Origin: Hyphomonadaceae bacterium BL14
Lineage (GTDB): Bacteria; Pseudomonadota; Alphaproteobacteria; Caulobacterales; Maricaulaceae
Length of the DNA stretch: 64,000 nt
Reading direction: 5' to 3'
Assembly (NCBI GenBank): GCA_027627705.1
Contig: CP091242.1
Location: forward strand, 2,874,290 to 2,938,289
In this document: one piece after another, positions 54,957 through 63,898 of the stretch
How positions within the stretch are numbered: the first letter of the stretch is position 1
Layout of the letters: every line of letters begins with the position of its first letter
Position numbers and translations under genes: made by a program
Notes under the pieces: model-generated
Database searches by the model: none
Seen by the model: only the letters and a program-made list of their open reading frames with translations
Told to the model about the DNA's origin: nothing

Positions 54957-57374
54957 ATGCGCATCAGACAATCCACGTTCTTCCTCGCGGGCGTTTCGCT
55001 CGCCGTCCTCGCTGCCGGCGCTGCCGCAGCGCAGGATGCAGCCCCGCGTGCATCAGGCGATGTCGTCATCGTCACCGGCACGCGCACCGAAGGGCGCACC
55101 GTCACCCAGTCGCTGGCCCCGGTCGATGTTATCTCCGCCGATGATCTCGGTGCCCACGGCACGACCGAGCTGAACCAGGCGCTGTCCTATTCGCTGCCGT
55201 CGTTCAACTTCCCGCTTCCGGCGATTTCCGACGGCACCGACTCGGTCCGCCCGGCCCAGCTGCGTGGCCTGGCACCGGACCAGACCCTCATGCTGGTCAA
55301 TGGCAAGCGCCGCCATGTCAGCGCGCTTTTGAACCTCAATACGGTGGGACGCGGCGCAGCAGCGGTTGATCTGAACACCATCCCGACCTCGGCCATTGGC
55401 GCGGTGGAAGTGCTGCGTGACGGTGCGTCGGCACAATACGGCTCGGATGCCATCGCCGGCGTGATCAACGTGCGCCTGCGCGAAGCGCGTGAAGGTGGTG
55501 CGGTCACGGTGACCTATGGCGAGCACGCCACGGATGTCGACCTTCCACGTTCCAGCCGCAATGTGCGTGATGGCGAGACCCTGACCGTGTCCGGCTGGGC
55601 CGGGTTCGGACTGGGCGAGAATGGCTTCCTGACAGTGTCGGCCGAGTATCGCGACCGTCAGCGCACCAATCGCGCTGATGTTGACACGATCAATAACTAC
55701 AATCTGATCGGTGGTGCGCCGGATCCGCGCGAGCTGACATTTGACCGCCTCAACTGGAATCACGGCAATGGTGATGTGCGCGATATCAGCGTGCTGGCCA
55801 ATGCCGGCATCCCGCTGGGCAATGGGGCCGAGCTTTATGGCTTCGCCAGCTATCAGGACCGCGAGGCGCGCTCGTTCGGTTTCTATCGCCGGGCACGTGA
55901 TGCACGCAATGTCGCGTCCATCTATCCCGATGGCTTCCTGCCGGAAATTCACCCCGACGTGACCGACCTGTCCGTCGGTGGTGGCGTGCGCGGTGATGCC
56001 GGCGCAGTGGCGTATGATTTCAGCGTTGTGCACGGCCGCAACACGGTTGATTTCAACATCCGCAACACGCTGAACCGCTCATTGGGCGCTGCCAGCCCGA
56101 CCGAGTTTTTCGCCGGGCAGCTGCAGTTCACCCAGACCGTGGTCAATGCCGACTTCGTGCAGCCGGTGGTGATCGATGGCCTCGCCAGCCCGCTCAACGT
56201 CGCCTACGGCGTTGAATACCGCCGCGAGAATTTCGAGATCGGTGCCGGCGAGCCCGGCTCCTATTTCGGCGTTCCCGGACTGGCTGCCGGCAGCCAGGTG
56301 TTCCCGGGCTTCCAGCCTCAGAACGCAGTGGATGAAAGCCGCGATTCCTGGGGCGGCTATGTCGATCTCGAAGCCGACATCACTGATCGCCTGACGGTTT
56401 CGGGCGCGCTGCGCTACGAGAATTATTCCGACTTCGGTGATACGCTCAACGCCAAGATCGCGGGCCGCTTCGACTTCACCGACAACGTTGCGCTGCGCGG
56501 CTCGATCAGCACCGGCTTCCGCGCGCCGTCGCTGCACCAGAGCCACTACACCGCCACGTCCACGGTGTTCATCAACAACGTGGCCACAGAGACCGGCACG
56601 TTCGCGGTGGACAGCCCGATCGCCCGCGCACTGGGCTCGCAGGATCTGGAGCCGGAAACCTCGATCAACTATTCGCTGGGCGCAGTGTTCCAGAATGGCG
56701 GCTTTGTTCTGACCATTGACGGCTATCGCATCGAGATCGACGACCGCATCCTGCTGTCAGAGAACCTCAACCAGGCCAATGTGGTGGCGCTGCTTCCCGC
56801 TGGCGTCGGCGCGGCGCGCTTCTTCCTGAACGCGGCTGACTCGGTCACTACGGGTCTGGACATCGTCGCCAACTACTCGTGGGATGCCGGCAATATCGGC
56901 AGCTTCCGTGCCACCGCGGCCGCCAACTTCACCGACACCGAGCTCAGCAATATCCAGTCGACCGGTGTGCTGTCGGCTCTGACCCCGCCGCCGACCCTGT
57001 TTGCGAGGGTCAATATCGGGCGTCAGGAAACCGGCTCGCCGAGCGACAAATACATCTTCGGCCTCGACTGGAACCGGGAGAATCTGGGCGGCCTGATCCG
57101 CGCCACCCGTTTTGGTGATGTGCAGGTCCTGTCCAACAACCCGGCGCTGGACTGGACCATCGAGCCGCAATGGGTCGTGGATATCGAGGGCTCGGTTCAG
57201 CTGCTGGAAAACACGCGGTTCGCGCTCGGCGCCAACAATGTGTTCGACAGCTATCCCACCCAGAACCCGACCTTTAACGCGGCCACGGGCGCAACGCCGT
57301 TCATCTTCAATGCGTTCTCCCCCGCAGGCTTCAATGGCCGCTATGTCTATGGCCGCGTGAGCGTGTCCTGGTAA
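54957..57374 (+). CDS. TonB-dependent outer-membrane receptor
   Basis: About 805 residues. Signal peptide 1-26 (ending AAAAQD). A plug domain with DVVIVTGTRTEGRTVTQSLAPVDVIS (TonB box and plug start) and EVLRDGASAQYGSDAIAGVIN follows; the barrel then runs to YVYGRVSVSW with an aromatic C-terminal residue, which favours outer-membrane insertion. The substrate is not evident from the sequence. The ATG at 54957 has a GGGGAG site. It is followed by a strong terminator and is divergent from a LysR gene. Confidence 0.93.
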   Translation: MRIRQSTFFLAGVSLAVLAAGAAAAQDAAPRASGDVVIVTGTRTEGRTVTQSLAPVDVISADDLGAHGTTELNQALSYSLPSFNFPLPAISDGTDSVRPAQLRGLAPDQTLMLVNGKRRHVSALLNLNTVGRGAAAVDLNTIPTSAIGAVEVLRDGASAQYGSDAIAGVINVRLREAREGGAVTVTYGEHATDVDLPRSSRNVRDGETLTVSGWAGFGLGENGFLTVSAEYRDRQRTNRADVDTINNYNLIGGAPDPRELTFDRLNWNHGNGDVRDISVLANAGIPLGNGAELYGFASYQDREARSFGFYRRARDARNVASIYPDGFLPEIHPDVTDLSVGGGVRGDAGAVAYDFSVVHGRNTVDFNIRNTLNRSLGAASPTEFFAGQLQFTQTVVNADFVQPVVIDGLASPLNVAYGVEYRRENFEIGAGEPGSYFGVPGLAAGSQVFPGFQPQNAVDESRDSWGGYVDLEADITDRLTVSGALRYENYSDFGDTLNAKIAGRFDFTDNVALRGSISTGFRAPSLHQSHYTATSTVFINNVATETGTFAVDSPIARALGSQDLEPETSINYSLGAVFQNGGFVLTIDGYRIEIDDRILLSENLNQANVVALLPAGVGAARFFLNAADSVTTGLDIVANYSWDAGNIGSFRATAAANFTDTELSNIQSTGVLSALTPPPTLFARVNIGRQETGSPSDKYIFGLDWNRENLGGLIRATRFGDVQVLSNNPALDWTIEPQWVVDIEGSVQLLENTRFALGANNVFDSYPTQNPTFNAATGATPFIFNAFSPAGFNGRYVYGRVSVSW

Positions 57375-57416
57375 TCGTATAGCGGTCCGCCTACCGGAAC
57401 CGCGCCAGACGAACCG

Positions 57417-57454
57417 CCCCCGCCCGGACCCCGTCCGGGCGGGGGTTGTCTTTT
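57417..57454 (+). terminator. Rho-independent terminator after the TonB receptor
   Basis: CCCCCGCCCGGAC (57417-57429) and GTCCGGGCGGGGG (57433-57445) pair perfectly with a three-base loop and are followed by TTGTCTTTT. It closes the receptor transcript before the MATE gene. Confidence 0.9.
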
Positions 57455-57494
57455 GGGGCTGCCCGGCCCCGTGCGAACCGGGTAAGGGGCGGTC

Positions 57495-58811
57495 ATGAGC
57501 GAACATCACCTCACCCGCCGCGCCCTGTTTGCGCGCACCCTGCCAATCATGGGCGCCAATGTGGCTGCGCCCCTGGTGGGCCTCATTGATCTGGCGGTCA
57601 TCGGCAATACCGGCGAGACCGCCGCCATCGCGGCGGTGGCGCTCGGCACGCTTGTGTTCAACATGCTCTACTGGTCGCTGGGCTTCCTGCGCATGGGCGC
57701 GACGGCGCTGGCGGCGCAGGCAGATGGTGCAGGCCAGCCCGGTGCCGGGCGGGCAGTGCTCTACCGCGCGCTCATTCTCGCGGCCAGCTTCGGGGTAATC
57801 TTCATTCTGGCCCAATGGCCGCTGCGCGAAGCGGCGCTCGCCCTGTTCAGCGCCGGGCCGGACGTGGCCGCCGACTCGCGCGCCTATATCGATGCGCGCA
57901 TCTGGGGTGCCCCTGCCGCTCTGGCGGGGTTCGCCATCTATGGCTGGCTGATCGGGCTGGGCCTGACCGGCCGGGCGCTGGTGCTGCAAATTGCGCTCAA
58001 TCTCGCCAATGCGGGCCTGTCGCTCTGGTTCGTGTTCGGGCTGGACTGGGGTGTGGCAGGTGTGGCGGGGGCCAGCGCGCTGGCGCAATGGCTGCATCTG
58101 GGCCTGGCGGCGGTGGTGATCGCGGGCGTTTTGCGCGCGCGTGGCCGCGCGGCACCCGAGCGCGTGTTTGACCGGCAGGGTCTGATGCGCCTTTTTGCGG
58201 TCAATCGTGATCTGTTCGTGCGCACGCTGGCGCTGCTGGCGGGGTTCTACTGGTTCAACGAGGCCAGTCTGCGCGAGGGCGCCCATGTGCTGGCGGGCAA
58301 TGCGATCCTCTTGCAATTCATCGCCATCAGCGCCTTCGTGCTGGACGCCTTCGCCCATGTGGCCGAGGCGGAAACCGGCCGCGCTGCCGGGGCCCGCGAC
58401 TGGGAGCGGCTGAAACGCGCCTTCCGCCTGACCAGCGAGATGGCACTGGGCGGCGCGCTGTTGTTAACCGGAACATTTCTGGTGTTCGGGGAAGCGTTCA
58501 TCCTGGCCATGACCACCGATCCGGCGGCGCGGGAAGCCGCGCTGGGCGCTCTGGTCTTCTGCGCGCTGGTGCCGCTCCTGGGCGCGCCCAGCTGGCAGCT
58601 GGACGGGCTGATGATCGGCACCACGCGCGGCACGCTGATGCGCAATGCCATGATCGCCGCTCTGGTGATCTATCTGGCGCTGGACCTGACCCTGCGCCCC
58701 GCCTTCGGCGTGACGGGGCTGTGGCTGGCGTTTCTGGGCTATTACATCGCGCGGGCGGGCACGCTGGCGGTGGGCCTGCCGGGGCTGAAGCGGGCGATGA
58801 CAGACTCCTGA
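57495..58811 (+). CDS. MATE-family multidrug exporter (DinF-like)
   Basis: 438 residues with twelve membrane helices in two halves. The N-half begins FARTLPIMGANVAAPLVGLIDLAVIGNTGET, close to the DinF/NorM pattern, and the C-half begins LFAVNRDLFVRTLALLAGFYWFNEASL (about residue 233). MATE proteins export cationic drugs or metabolites using sodium or proton gradients. The gene is single; a palindromic repeat follows it. Confidence 0.93.
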   Translation: MSEHHLTRRALFARTLPIMGANVAAPLVGLIDLAVIGNTGETAAIAAVALGTLVFNMLYWSLGFLRMGATALAAQADGAGQPGAGRAVLYRALILAASFGVIFILAQWPLREAALALFSAGPDVAADSRAYIDARIWGAPAALAGFAIYGWLIGLGLTGRALVLQIALNLANAGLSLWFVFGLDWGVAGVAGASALAQWLHLGLAAVVIAGVLRARGRAAPERVFDRQGLMRLFAVNRDLFVRTLALLAGFYWFNEASLREGAHVLAGNAILLQFIAISAFVLDAFAHVAEAETGRAAGARDWERLKRAFRLTSEMALGGALLLTGTFLVFGEAFILAMTTDPAAREAALGALVFCALVPLLGAPSWQLDGLMIGTTRGTLMRNAMIAALVIYLALDLTLRPAFGVTGLWLAFLGYYIARAGTLAVGLPGLKRAMTDS

Positions 58812-58817
58812 TTTATC

Positions 58818-58862
58818 GCATTTTCGAACCGCGAAACCGGTGTCCACTTTCGCTGAAAATGC
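58818..58862. repeat. Palindromic intergenic repeat, copy 2
   Basis: GCATTTTC (58818-58825) and GAAAATGC (58855-58862) are perfect inverted arms with an inner pair GCGAAA (58831-58836) and TTTCGC (58848-58853). The core matches 31671-31707 at 30 of 37 positions. The copy sits between convergent genes (MATE exporter and S49 peptidase), where it could also act as a two-way mRNA-end hairpin. Confidence 0.75.
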
Positions 58863-58866
58863 TTCT

Positions 58867-59697
58867 TTAGAGCCCGAACCGGCTCCACACTGCGCGCAGC
58901 TCCACCTGATCCAGCGCTGCGCCCATGACCCGTGACAGCACGCCGGCGCGCGCCGGGGCCAGCGGGCGGATGCGCACCTTGTCGCCGAAGCGGCGCTTCA
59001 GCTCGCTGCGCGCCTCGCCCAGGCCGTCGATCAGACCCACATCCAGCGCCTCGGCACCGGTATAGACCGAGCCGTCAAACAGCTCGGCCCCGTCTTTGAG
59101 TTTGTCGCCGCGCCGCGCTTTGACATGGTCGATAAACTGGGCGTGCATCGCCTCCATAAGGCGGGTGATCGTGGCGGCCTGCTCCTTGGTCTCCGGACCG
59201 AAGGGATCGGCCAGCAGCTTGGATTTGCCGGCAGTCTTCACCCGGCGCTCGACGCCCAGACGATCCATGGCACCGGTGAAACCGAAGCCGGCGCTGATCA
59301 CGCCGATGGAGCCGACGATGGATGCTGGGTCGGCGAAAATCTCGTCGCCCGCGCAGGCGATCCAGTAACCGCCTGACGCCGCCACGTCCTCGCAGAACAC
59401 CAGCACGGTCTTCTCTTTCTCCGCCGCCAGGGCGCGGATGCGATCATGGATCAGGCGCGATTGCACCGGGCTGCCGCCTGGCGAATTGACGCTGATCGCC
59501 ACAGCGACCGAACTTGTGTCGGCAAAGGCCTTGTCCAGCAGCTTTTCCAGCCGGCTCAGGCACAGCGCCGTCGAATTGCGCCCGCCTGCTGCAATCATGC
59601 CCTCCAGCCGGATCAGGGGCACGCTGGGGGCGTCGGCCCCGATCAGCTTGCGCACGGCGCGGGTCGCGCGGTCGAATTCGGTGCGGATCACAGACAT
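58867..59697 (-). CDS. S49-family peptidase (SppA/SohB-like)
   Basis: 276 residues with a ClpP-type fold. The catalytic Ser is in VAASGGYWIACAGDEIFADPASIVGSIGVIS (about residues 107-135), and the likely catalytic Lys is in the RRVKTAGKSKLLADPF segment (about 150-165). SppA relatives degrade signal-peptide remnants in the membrane. No N-terminal membrane helix is seen, so this copy may be cytoplasmic or peripheral. Confidence 0.9.
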   Translation of the reverse strand: MSVIRTEFDRATRAVRKLIGADAPSVPLIRLEGMIAAGGRNSTALCLSRLEKLLDKAFADTSSVAVAISVNSPGGSPVQSRLIHDRIRALAAEKEKTVLVFCEDVAASGGYWIACAGDEIFADPASIVGSIGVISAGFGFTGAMDRLGVERRVKTAGKSKLLADPFGPETKEQAATITRLMEAMHAQFIDHVKARRGDKLKDGAELFDGSVYTGAEALDVGLIDGLGEARSELKRRFGDKVRIRPLAPARAGVLSRVMGAALDQVELRAVWSRFGL

Positions 59698-59738
59698 GGC
59701 GGCTCCAGTCGCAGGATGGGCCTCCAGACTTGGCGTGT

Positions 59739-60479
59739 TCAGCCCGCCAGTTCAAGGCGCGCGGCCCCGCGCAGCACTGCATCTGCCTTCGGCGTCCAGG
59801 CCCCGCTTCCATCTTCATGCAGCACCAGAGGTGCCATCAGCACCAGAGGTGCGCGTCCGCCGGCGCGCGCTTCGACCAGAACGCGCTTGGCCGGTGCTTC
59901 AGCCCGCGGGTGTACGGGCAGGACGACGGCGCTCGCCTTGCCCTGCAGTGCGCCCAGTGCCTCGCCCAGCCGGTCGGCCCGGTGGATAAAGACCAGTGTG
60001 CCGCCAGGTTTCAGGCGCTTGAGGGCCGTTGCGATCCAGTCTGACAGCGGCGCGGCGCTGATCCAGGCGGCTTGCTTGCCCGGTTTGGGCGCGCGCAACG
60101 ATGCCGGGTCATCGAAATAGGGCGGATTGAAAAACACCGCATCCAGCGGCGCGTCGGGGCGCCAGGCCAGAGCATCCGCCTCGACAATGGTCACCTGGTC
60201 GGCCAGCGCGTTCGCCGCTGCGTTGCGCCGGGCGAGCTCAGCGGCCGCCGGGTCCAGCTCGACCCCGGTCAGCCGGGCGTCCTTGAAGGCATGAGCCACC
60301 GAGAGCAGCGCCGCACCGGGGCCGCAGCCGAACTCCGCCGCGTGTGCGCCCGGCTTCAGCGTCACGGCCGCAGCGAGCAGCATGGCATCGAGCCCGGCGC
60401 GATAGCCGTCAGCGGTCTGGGTGAGGGTCAGCTGACCGCCCAGAATGCGGTCTTGCGTCAGCGGCGCGGTCTGGCTCAT
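59739..60479 (-). CDS. SAM-dependent methyltransferase (tRNA1(Val) adenine-N6 type)
   Basis: 246 residues of class I methyltransferase fold: motif I AAEFGCGPGAALLSVA (about 47-62), an acidic residue ending the second strand (TGVELDPAAAELARRN) and the catalytic NPPY (FFNPPYFDD, about 118-126), which marks N6-adenine methylation as in TrmN6/YfiC. The start overlaps the DUF2007 stop by four bases. Confidence 0.87.
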   Translation of the reverse strand: MSQTAPLTQDRILGGQLTLTQTADGYRAGLDAMLLAAAVTLKPGAHAAEFGCGPGAALLSVAHAFKDARLTGVELDPAAAELARRNAAANALADQVTIVEADALAWRPDAPLDAVFFNPPYFDDPASLRAPKPGKQAAWISAAPLSDWIATALKRLKPGGTLVFIHRADRLGEALGALQGKASAVVLPVHPRAEAPAKRVLVEARAGGRAPLVLMAPLVLHEDGSGAWTPKADAVLRGAARLELAG

Positions 60480-60694
60480 TCGTCCGCAGGCATGGCCTCG
60501 GCCAGCGCGCGGCGCGCCTTGTCAGCCACATCCTCCGGCACCAGGAGCCGGCGGCGGATCCAGGGCAGGGCCCCGCCAAAGGTCGCGGCGGTGTGGGCGT
60601 CCAGCGTCACCGGCTCGATACCGGAATCGCGCAAGACTGCCTCGGCGAAATTCAGCTTCACCGGATCGTTGGTGGACAGCACCTCGATCATCAT
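60476..60694 (-). CDS. DUF2007-family small protein
   Basis: About 72 residues: MIEVLSTNDPVKLNFAEAVL, DSGIEPVTLDAHTAATFGGA, RRRLLVPEDVADKARRAL. This matches the DUF2007 family (a small ferredoxin-like fold, thought to bind a partner or ligand). I used the first of two adjacent ATG codons (60694), spaced eight bases from GGGAGA. It overlaps the start of the methyltransferase gene by four bases, so the two are made together. A longer open frame to 61036 is a shadow of the opposite gene. Confidence 0.75.
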   Translation of the reverse strand: MMIEVLSTNDPVKLNFAEAVLRDSGIEPVTLDAHTAATFGGALPWIRRRLLVPEDVADKARRALAEAMPADE

Positions 60695-60839
60695 CGCACG
60701 TATCTCCCTGCTTGCCCGGCGGCGGGTGTGGCGCCAGAACCAGCCTGCGTCCCTGTCACGCAGTCCGGTCAGCTTGCCGGAGGCACCGCTGCTACCTATT
60801 CTGCAGGCGCAAATGATCTGACTGCAAGAGGCAAGGCGC

Positions 60840-61856
60840 GTGAACGGACTTCCCCTGCCGGACTTCGAGGCGGCGCCGGTAAATCCGGCGGTGCGCCTGG
60901 CGGCGCTGGCCAGCACCGATATGGCGGGCGTGGAAGCGCTCATCGCCGACCGGGCCTCCAGCGCCACGGCGGTGATCCCCGCTATTGCGCACCACCTGCT
61001 GGACGCAGGCGGCAAGCGTATCCGTCCCCTCATCACCGTCGCGACCGCGCGGATGCTGGGCTATGACGGGCGTGGCCACCTGCCGTTGGCGGCAGCGGTG
61101 GAGTTCATCCATTCGGCCACTCTGTTGCATGATGATGTGGTAGATGACAGTGATCTGCGGCGGGGCAAGCGGCCCGCCAACAAGGTCTGGGGCAATCCCC
61201 AGTCAGTGCTGGTGGGCGATTTCCTGTTCGCGCGCGCCTTCATGCTTATGGTGGATGCCGGCTCCATGGATGCGCTGCACGTATTGTCGCGCGCGGCGGC
61301 CGTGATCGCGGAAGGCGAAGTGCGCCAGCTGGCTGCCGCCCGCCAGGTCGCCACCACGCGCGCGGAATACATGGACATTATCGGTGCCAAGACCGCCGCC
61401 CTCTTTGCCGCCTCGGCCCAGGTCTCGCCGATCCTGGCTGGTGCGCCCAAAAAGCTCGAAGCGGCCATGGAGACCTATGGCCGCGAGCTGGGCCTGGCGT
61501 TCCAGCTGGTGGATGACGCGCTCGATTATGGCGGGCTCGCTGTGGAGCTCGGCAAGAATACCGGCGATGATTTCCGCGAAGGCAAGATCACCCTGCCTGT
61601 CGCGTTGGCACTGGAAGCGGGCGGTGAGGCCGAGCGCGGATTCTGGGTGCGCACCATGGCGGAGGGCCGCCAGACCCCCGACGATTTCGACCAGGCGGTC
61701 GCGATCCTCAAGCGCCATGGCGCACTGGACGCGACGCTGGAAGCCGCGCGCGGTCACGCCGCGCGGGCGGTTCAGGCGCTGGACGCCGCGCCAGACAATG
61801 TGTGGAGCCAGTCGCTGGCCGCACTCGCCGAGTTTGTCGTGGAGCGCGCCTATTAG
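60840..61856 (+). CDS. ispB: Polyprenyl diphosphate synthase (octaprenyl-type)
   Basis: 338 residues of the trans-isoprenyl synthase family. The first Asp-rich motif (LLHDDVVDDSDLRRGKRPANKVWG) and the second (FQLVDDALDYGG) bind the allylic diphosphate through magnesium. Chain length suggests a long-chain product for the ubiquinone side chain, but this cannot be proven from sequence. It starts with GTG (60840), with AAGAGGC upstream. It is divergent from the DUF2007/methyltransferase pair. Confidence 0.88.
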   Translation: MNGLPLPDFEAAPVNPAVRLAALASTDMAGVEALIADRASSATAVIPAIAHHLLDAGGKRIRPLITVATARMLGYDGRGHLPLAAAVEFIHSATLLHDDVVDDSDLRRGKRPANKVWGNPQSVLVGDFLFARAFMLMVDAGSMDALHVLSRAAAVIAEGEVRQLAAARQVATTRAEYMDIIGAKTAALFAASAQVSPILAGAPKKLEAAMETYGRELGLAFQLVDDALDYGGLAVELGKNTGDDFREGKITLPVALALEAGGEAERGFWVRTMAEGRQTPDDFDQAVAILKRHGALDATLEAARGHAARAVQALDAAPDNVWSQSLAALAEFVVERAY

Positions 61857-61871
61857 GGCGGCTGCAAGACC

Positions 61872-63755
61872 TCATCCGCAATCAGCCCGCTGTGAATGGT
61901 CGCACCCATCCGCATTGATGAAGCGCTGCGTGCTCATCATCCCGGCGTGCGGACGGAGCAGCGGCTCTCCGGCTTCGGCGCGGGCCCGCACGTGATTCAC
62001 GAAGCTCTGGGCATATTCAGCGAAGGTGTCGGTAGCGCGTCCTTCCGCGCTGGCGCGGGCGAAGACACGGTATCCGTCCCCGCCCCCGGCGGTGAAGGAG
62101 TTGGTCACCACCTTGTACTCTGCGTTTGGATTGATCGGCGTCCATTCGCCGGCGAGGCGTGAATTCACCTCAACCGCGCTGATGCGCGCTCCGGGTTCGG
62201 CCGACAGATTCACCGCAAAGCGCAAACCGGCGGCATACGGATAGGCCCCGCCGCCGCTGGCGCTGGCGGCCACCGCCTCTTCCAGCGTCTCGATGATCTC
62301 GGCACCCGACAGGGTCAGCACGTGCAGCGTGTTGGCGAACGGCAGGACGGTGAAGGCGTCGGCGATGGTCACCGGGCCCGCCGGGATGCTGGTGCGCACG
62401 CCGCCTGCATTCTGGATGGCGATGTCGGCGCTGCCTTCGCGCTCCAGAAATGCCTGTGCCACCAGAGCGGAGATATGGGCACCCTGCGCGTAGGTCTCCT
62501 CGCGTGAACACAGAGGCTCGGCGCGGCCCTCGCCGGGCAGACGCACCATGCACAGCGTCTCGGCGGCCTCGCCGATGACGGTGGTGCGCAAATCGGCCAG
62601 CCGGGCGGTGAAGCCCGCCAGCAGCGTCTCGCTCTCCAGGTTCGCCTCGACCGGATGCAGCGCCGGGTGTTGCTCCAGCGCGGCGCGCACCCGCGCGGCG
62701 TCCGCTTCGGACAGGGTAATGTCCGCCTCGTCCTGGCGAAGGGTGTAGCCACTGGCCGCGGCGGGAAACATCGGCGCGCCCGAGCAGGCGATCACGCGGC
62801 CGGCCGCGTCGAAGCTGACACGCAGCTCGCCCAGCACCTGCGCATTATCGAAGGCGTGGACGATGCACACCGGATCGCCGTCGGCATTGGTCTCCAGGGT
62901 GGGGTAGGGTCCCTCCGGCGTGAAACCCAGCGGTGCCAGGGCGTCGGGATCGCCAAGCAGGGTATGGGAATCGCCGCCCACAATGACGTCCACGCCCGAC
63001 AGCGCACGTGCCAGCGTCAGGTCGTTTGTGTATTGCAGGTGGGTCAGCAGGATTATCTGCTCCACGCCTCCTGCGCGCAGCCGGTCGATCTCGATCTGCG
63101 CCGTCTCGGTCTCGTCAAGGAAGCGGGTATCGGGATCGGGCGAGGAGGAGATGCGCGTCTTCTCCGCGATTACCAGCCCGATCACGCCGATGCGCCGCCC
63201 GCCGCGCTCGAATATCATCGAAGGCTGGAGACGGCCCACCAGAGGCGAGGCGTCATGGGGCACAACATTGGCGCTCAGCACGGCGGTCCCGCAGTCGCCG
63301 CCGGCCAGGAAGTCGAGGAATTGCGCCAGGCCTGCATCACCATGGTCGAACTCGTGATTGCCCAGGGTGAAAGCGTCGAAACAGATGCGATTCATCATCG
63401 CCGCGTCCGCCCCGCCCTCGAACAGGGTGTAGTAAAGCGTGCCCGTGATGGCATCACCGGCGTGCAGGGTCAGGACCGGATCGCCCGCCGCAGCGCGCGC
63501 CTCGATCAGCGTGGTGAGAAGAGGAAAGCCGCCATAAGCCACTGGCAGACGCCCGTCCGCCGGCATCGCCTCAAGCGCCAGGCCGCTGACATCAAAGTCC
63601 AGCGTGCGCGGCTCGAGATGACTGTGGTGATCATTGATGTGCAGGATGGTCAGCGTGTATGGCTCGGCTTCTCCGGCGGCGGGGCCTTGTGCATCCGGCG
63701 CGCTGCATGCGGCGAGCCATAATCCGGCGGCGATGATCCCGAGCCTGATGCGCAT
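61872..63755 (-). CDS. Periplasmic 5'-nucleotidase/metallophosphatase lipoprotein
   Basis: 627 residues with a lipoprotein signal (LWLAACSAP, Cys about 17). The N-terminal calcineurin-like phosphatase domain has HINDHHSHLEPR, HAGDAITGT, FTLGNHEFDHG and VGGDSHTLLG (about 35-290). The C-terminal 5'-nucleotidase domain (about 370-600) carries AIQNAGGVRTSIPAGPVT and the substrate-binding DGYRVFARA segment. It should hydrolyse nucleotides or related phosphoesters outside the cytoplasm. It converges on ispB with 15 bases between. Confidence 0.92.
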   Translation of the reverse strand: MRIRLGIIAAGLWLAACSAPDAQGPAAGEAEPYTLTILHINDHHSHLEPRTLDFDVSGLALEAMPADGRLPVAYGGFPLLTTLIEARAAAGDPVLTLHAGDAITGTLYYTLFEGGADAAMMNRICFDAFTLGNHEFDHGDAGLAQFLDFLAGGDCGTAVLSANVVPHDASPLVGRLQPSMIFERGGRRIGVIGLVIAEKTRISSSPDPDTRFLDETETAQIEIDRLRAGGVEQIILLTHLQYTNDLTLARALSGVDVIVGGDSHTLLGDPDALAPLGFTPEGPYPTLETNADGDPVCIVHAFDNAQVLGELRVSFDAAGRVIACSGAPMFPAAASGYTLRQDEADITLSEADAARVRAALEQHPALHPVEANLESETLLAGFTARLADLRTTVIGEAAETLCMVRLPGEGRAEPLCSREETYAQGAHISALVAQAFLEREGSADIAIQNAGGVRTSIPAGPVTIADAFTVLPFANTLHVLTLSGAEIIETLEEAVAASASGGGAYPYAAGLRFAVNLSAEPGARISAVEVNSRLAGEWTPINPNAEYKVVTNSFTAGGGDGYRVFARASAEGRATDTFAEYAQSFVNHVRARAEAGEPLLRPHAGMMSTQRFINADGCDHSQRADCG

Positions 63756-63845
63756 GGCGGAGCGTCCCTCATCCTGTCTTGTCAGCGCCTCCTAACACAG
63801 GCCGGTCGGGCCGGGAACGCACGCGCTGGCGGATTTCTGTTTGCG

Positions 63846-63886
63846 CGGGCGTGCTGCACTGCCGCACAGTGGGATTTTCACGCCCG
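63846..63886. promoter_or_regulatory. Nested inverted repeats before the right-edge gene
   Basis: CGGGCGTG (63846-63853) and CACGCCCG (63879-63886) are perfect inverted arms that enclose a smaller pair, CACTG (63857-63861) and CAGTG (63867-63871). The repeat ends 12 bases before the ATG at 63899. It may be an operator or a leader hairpin. Confidence 0.35.
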
Positions 63887-63898
63887 AGAGTCAGGTCA

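Noticed and set aside
60695..61036. Long minus-strand open frame continuing upstream of DUF2007
   Set aside because: It lies opposite the polyprenyl synthase gene, and the extra residues match no family; the real gene begins at 60694.
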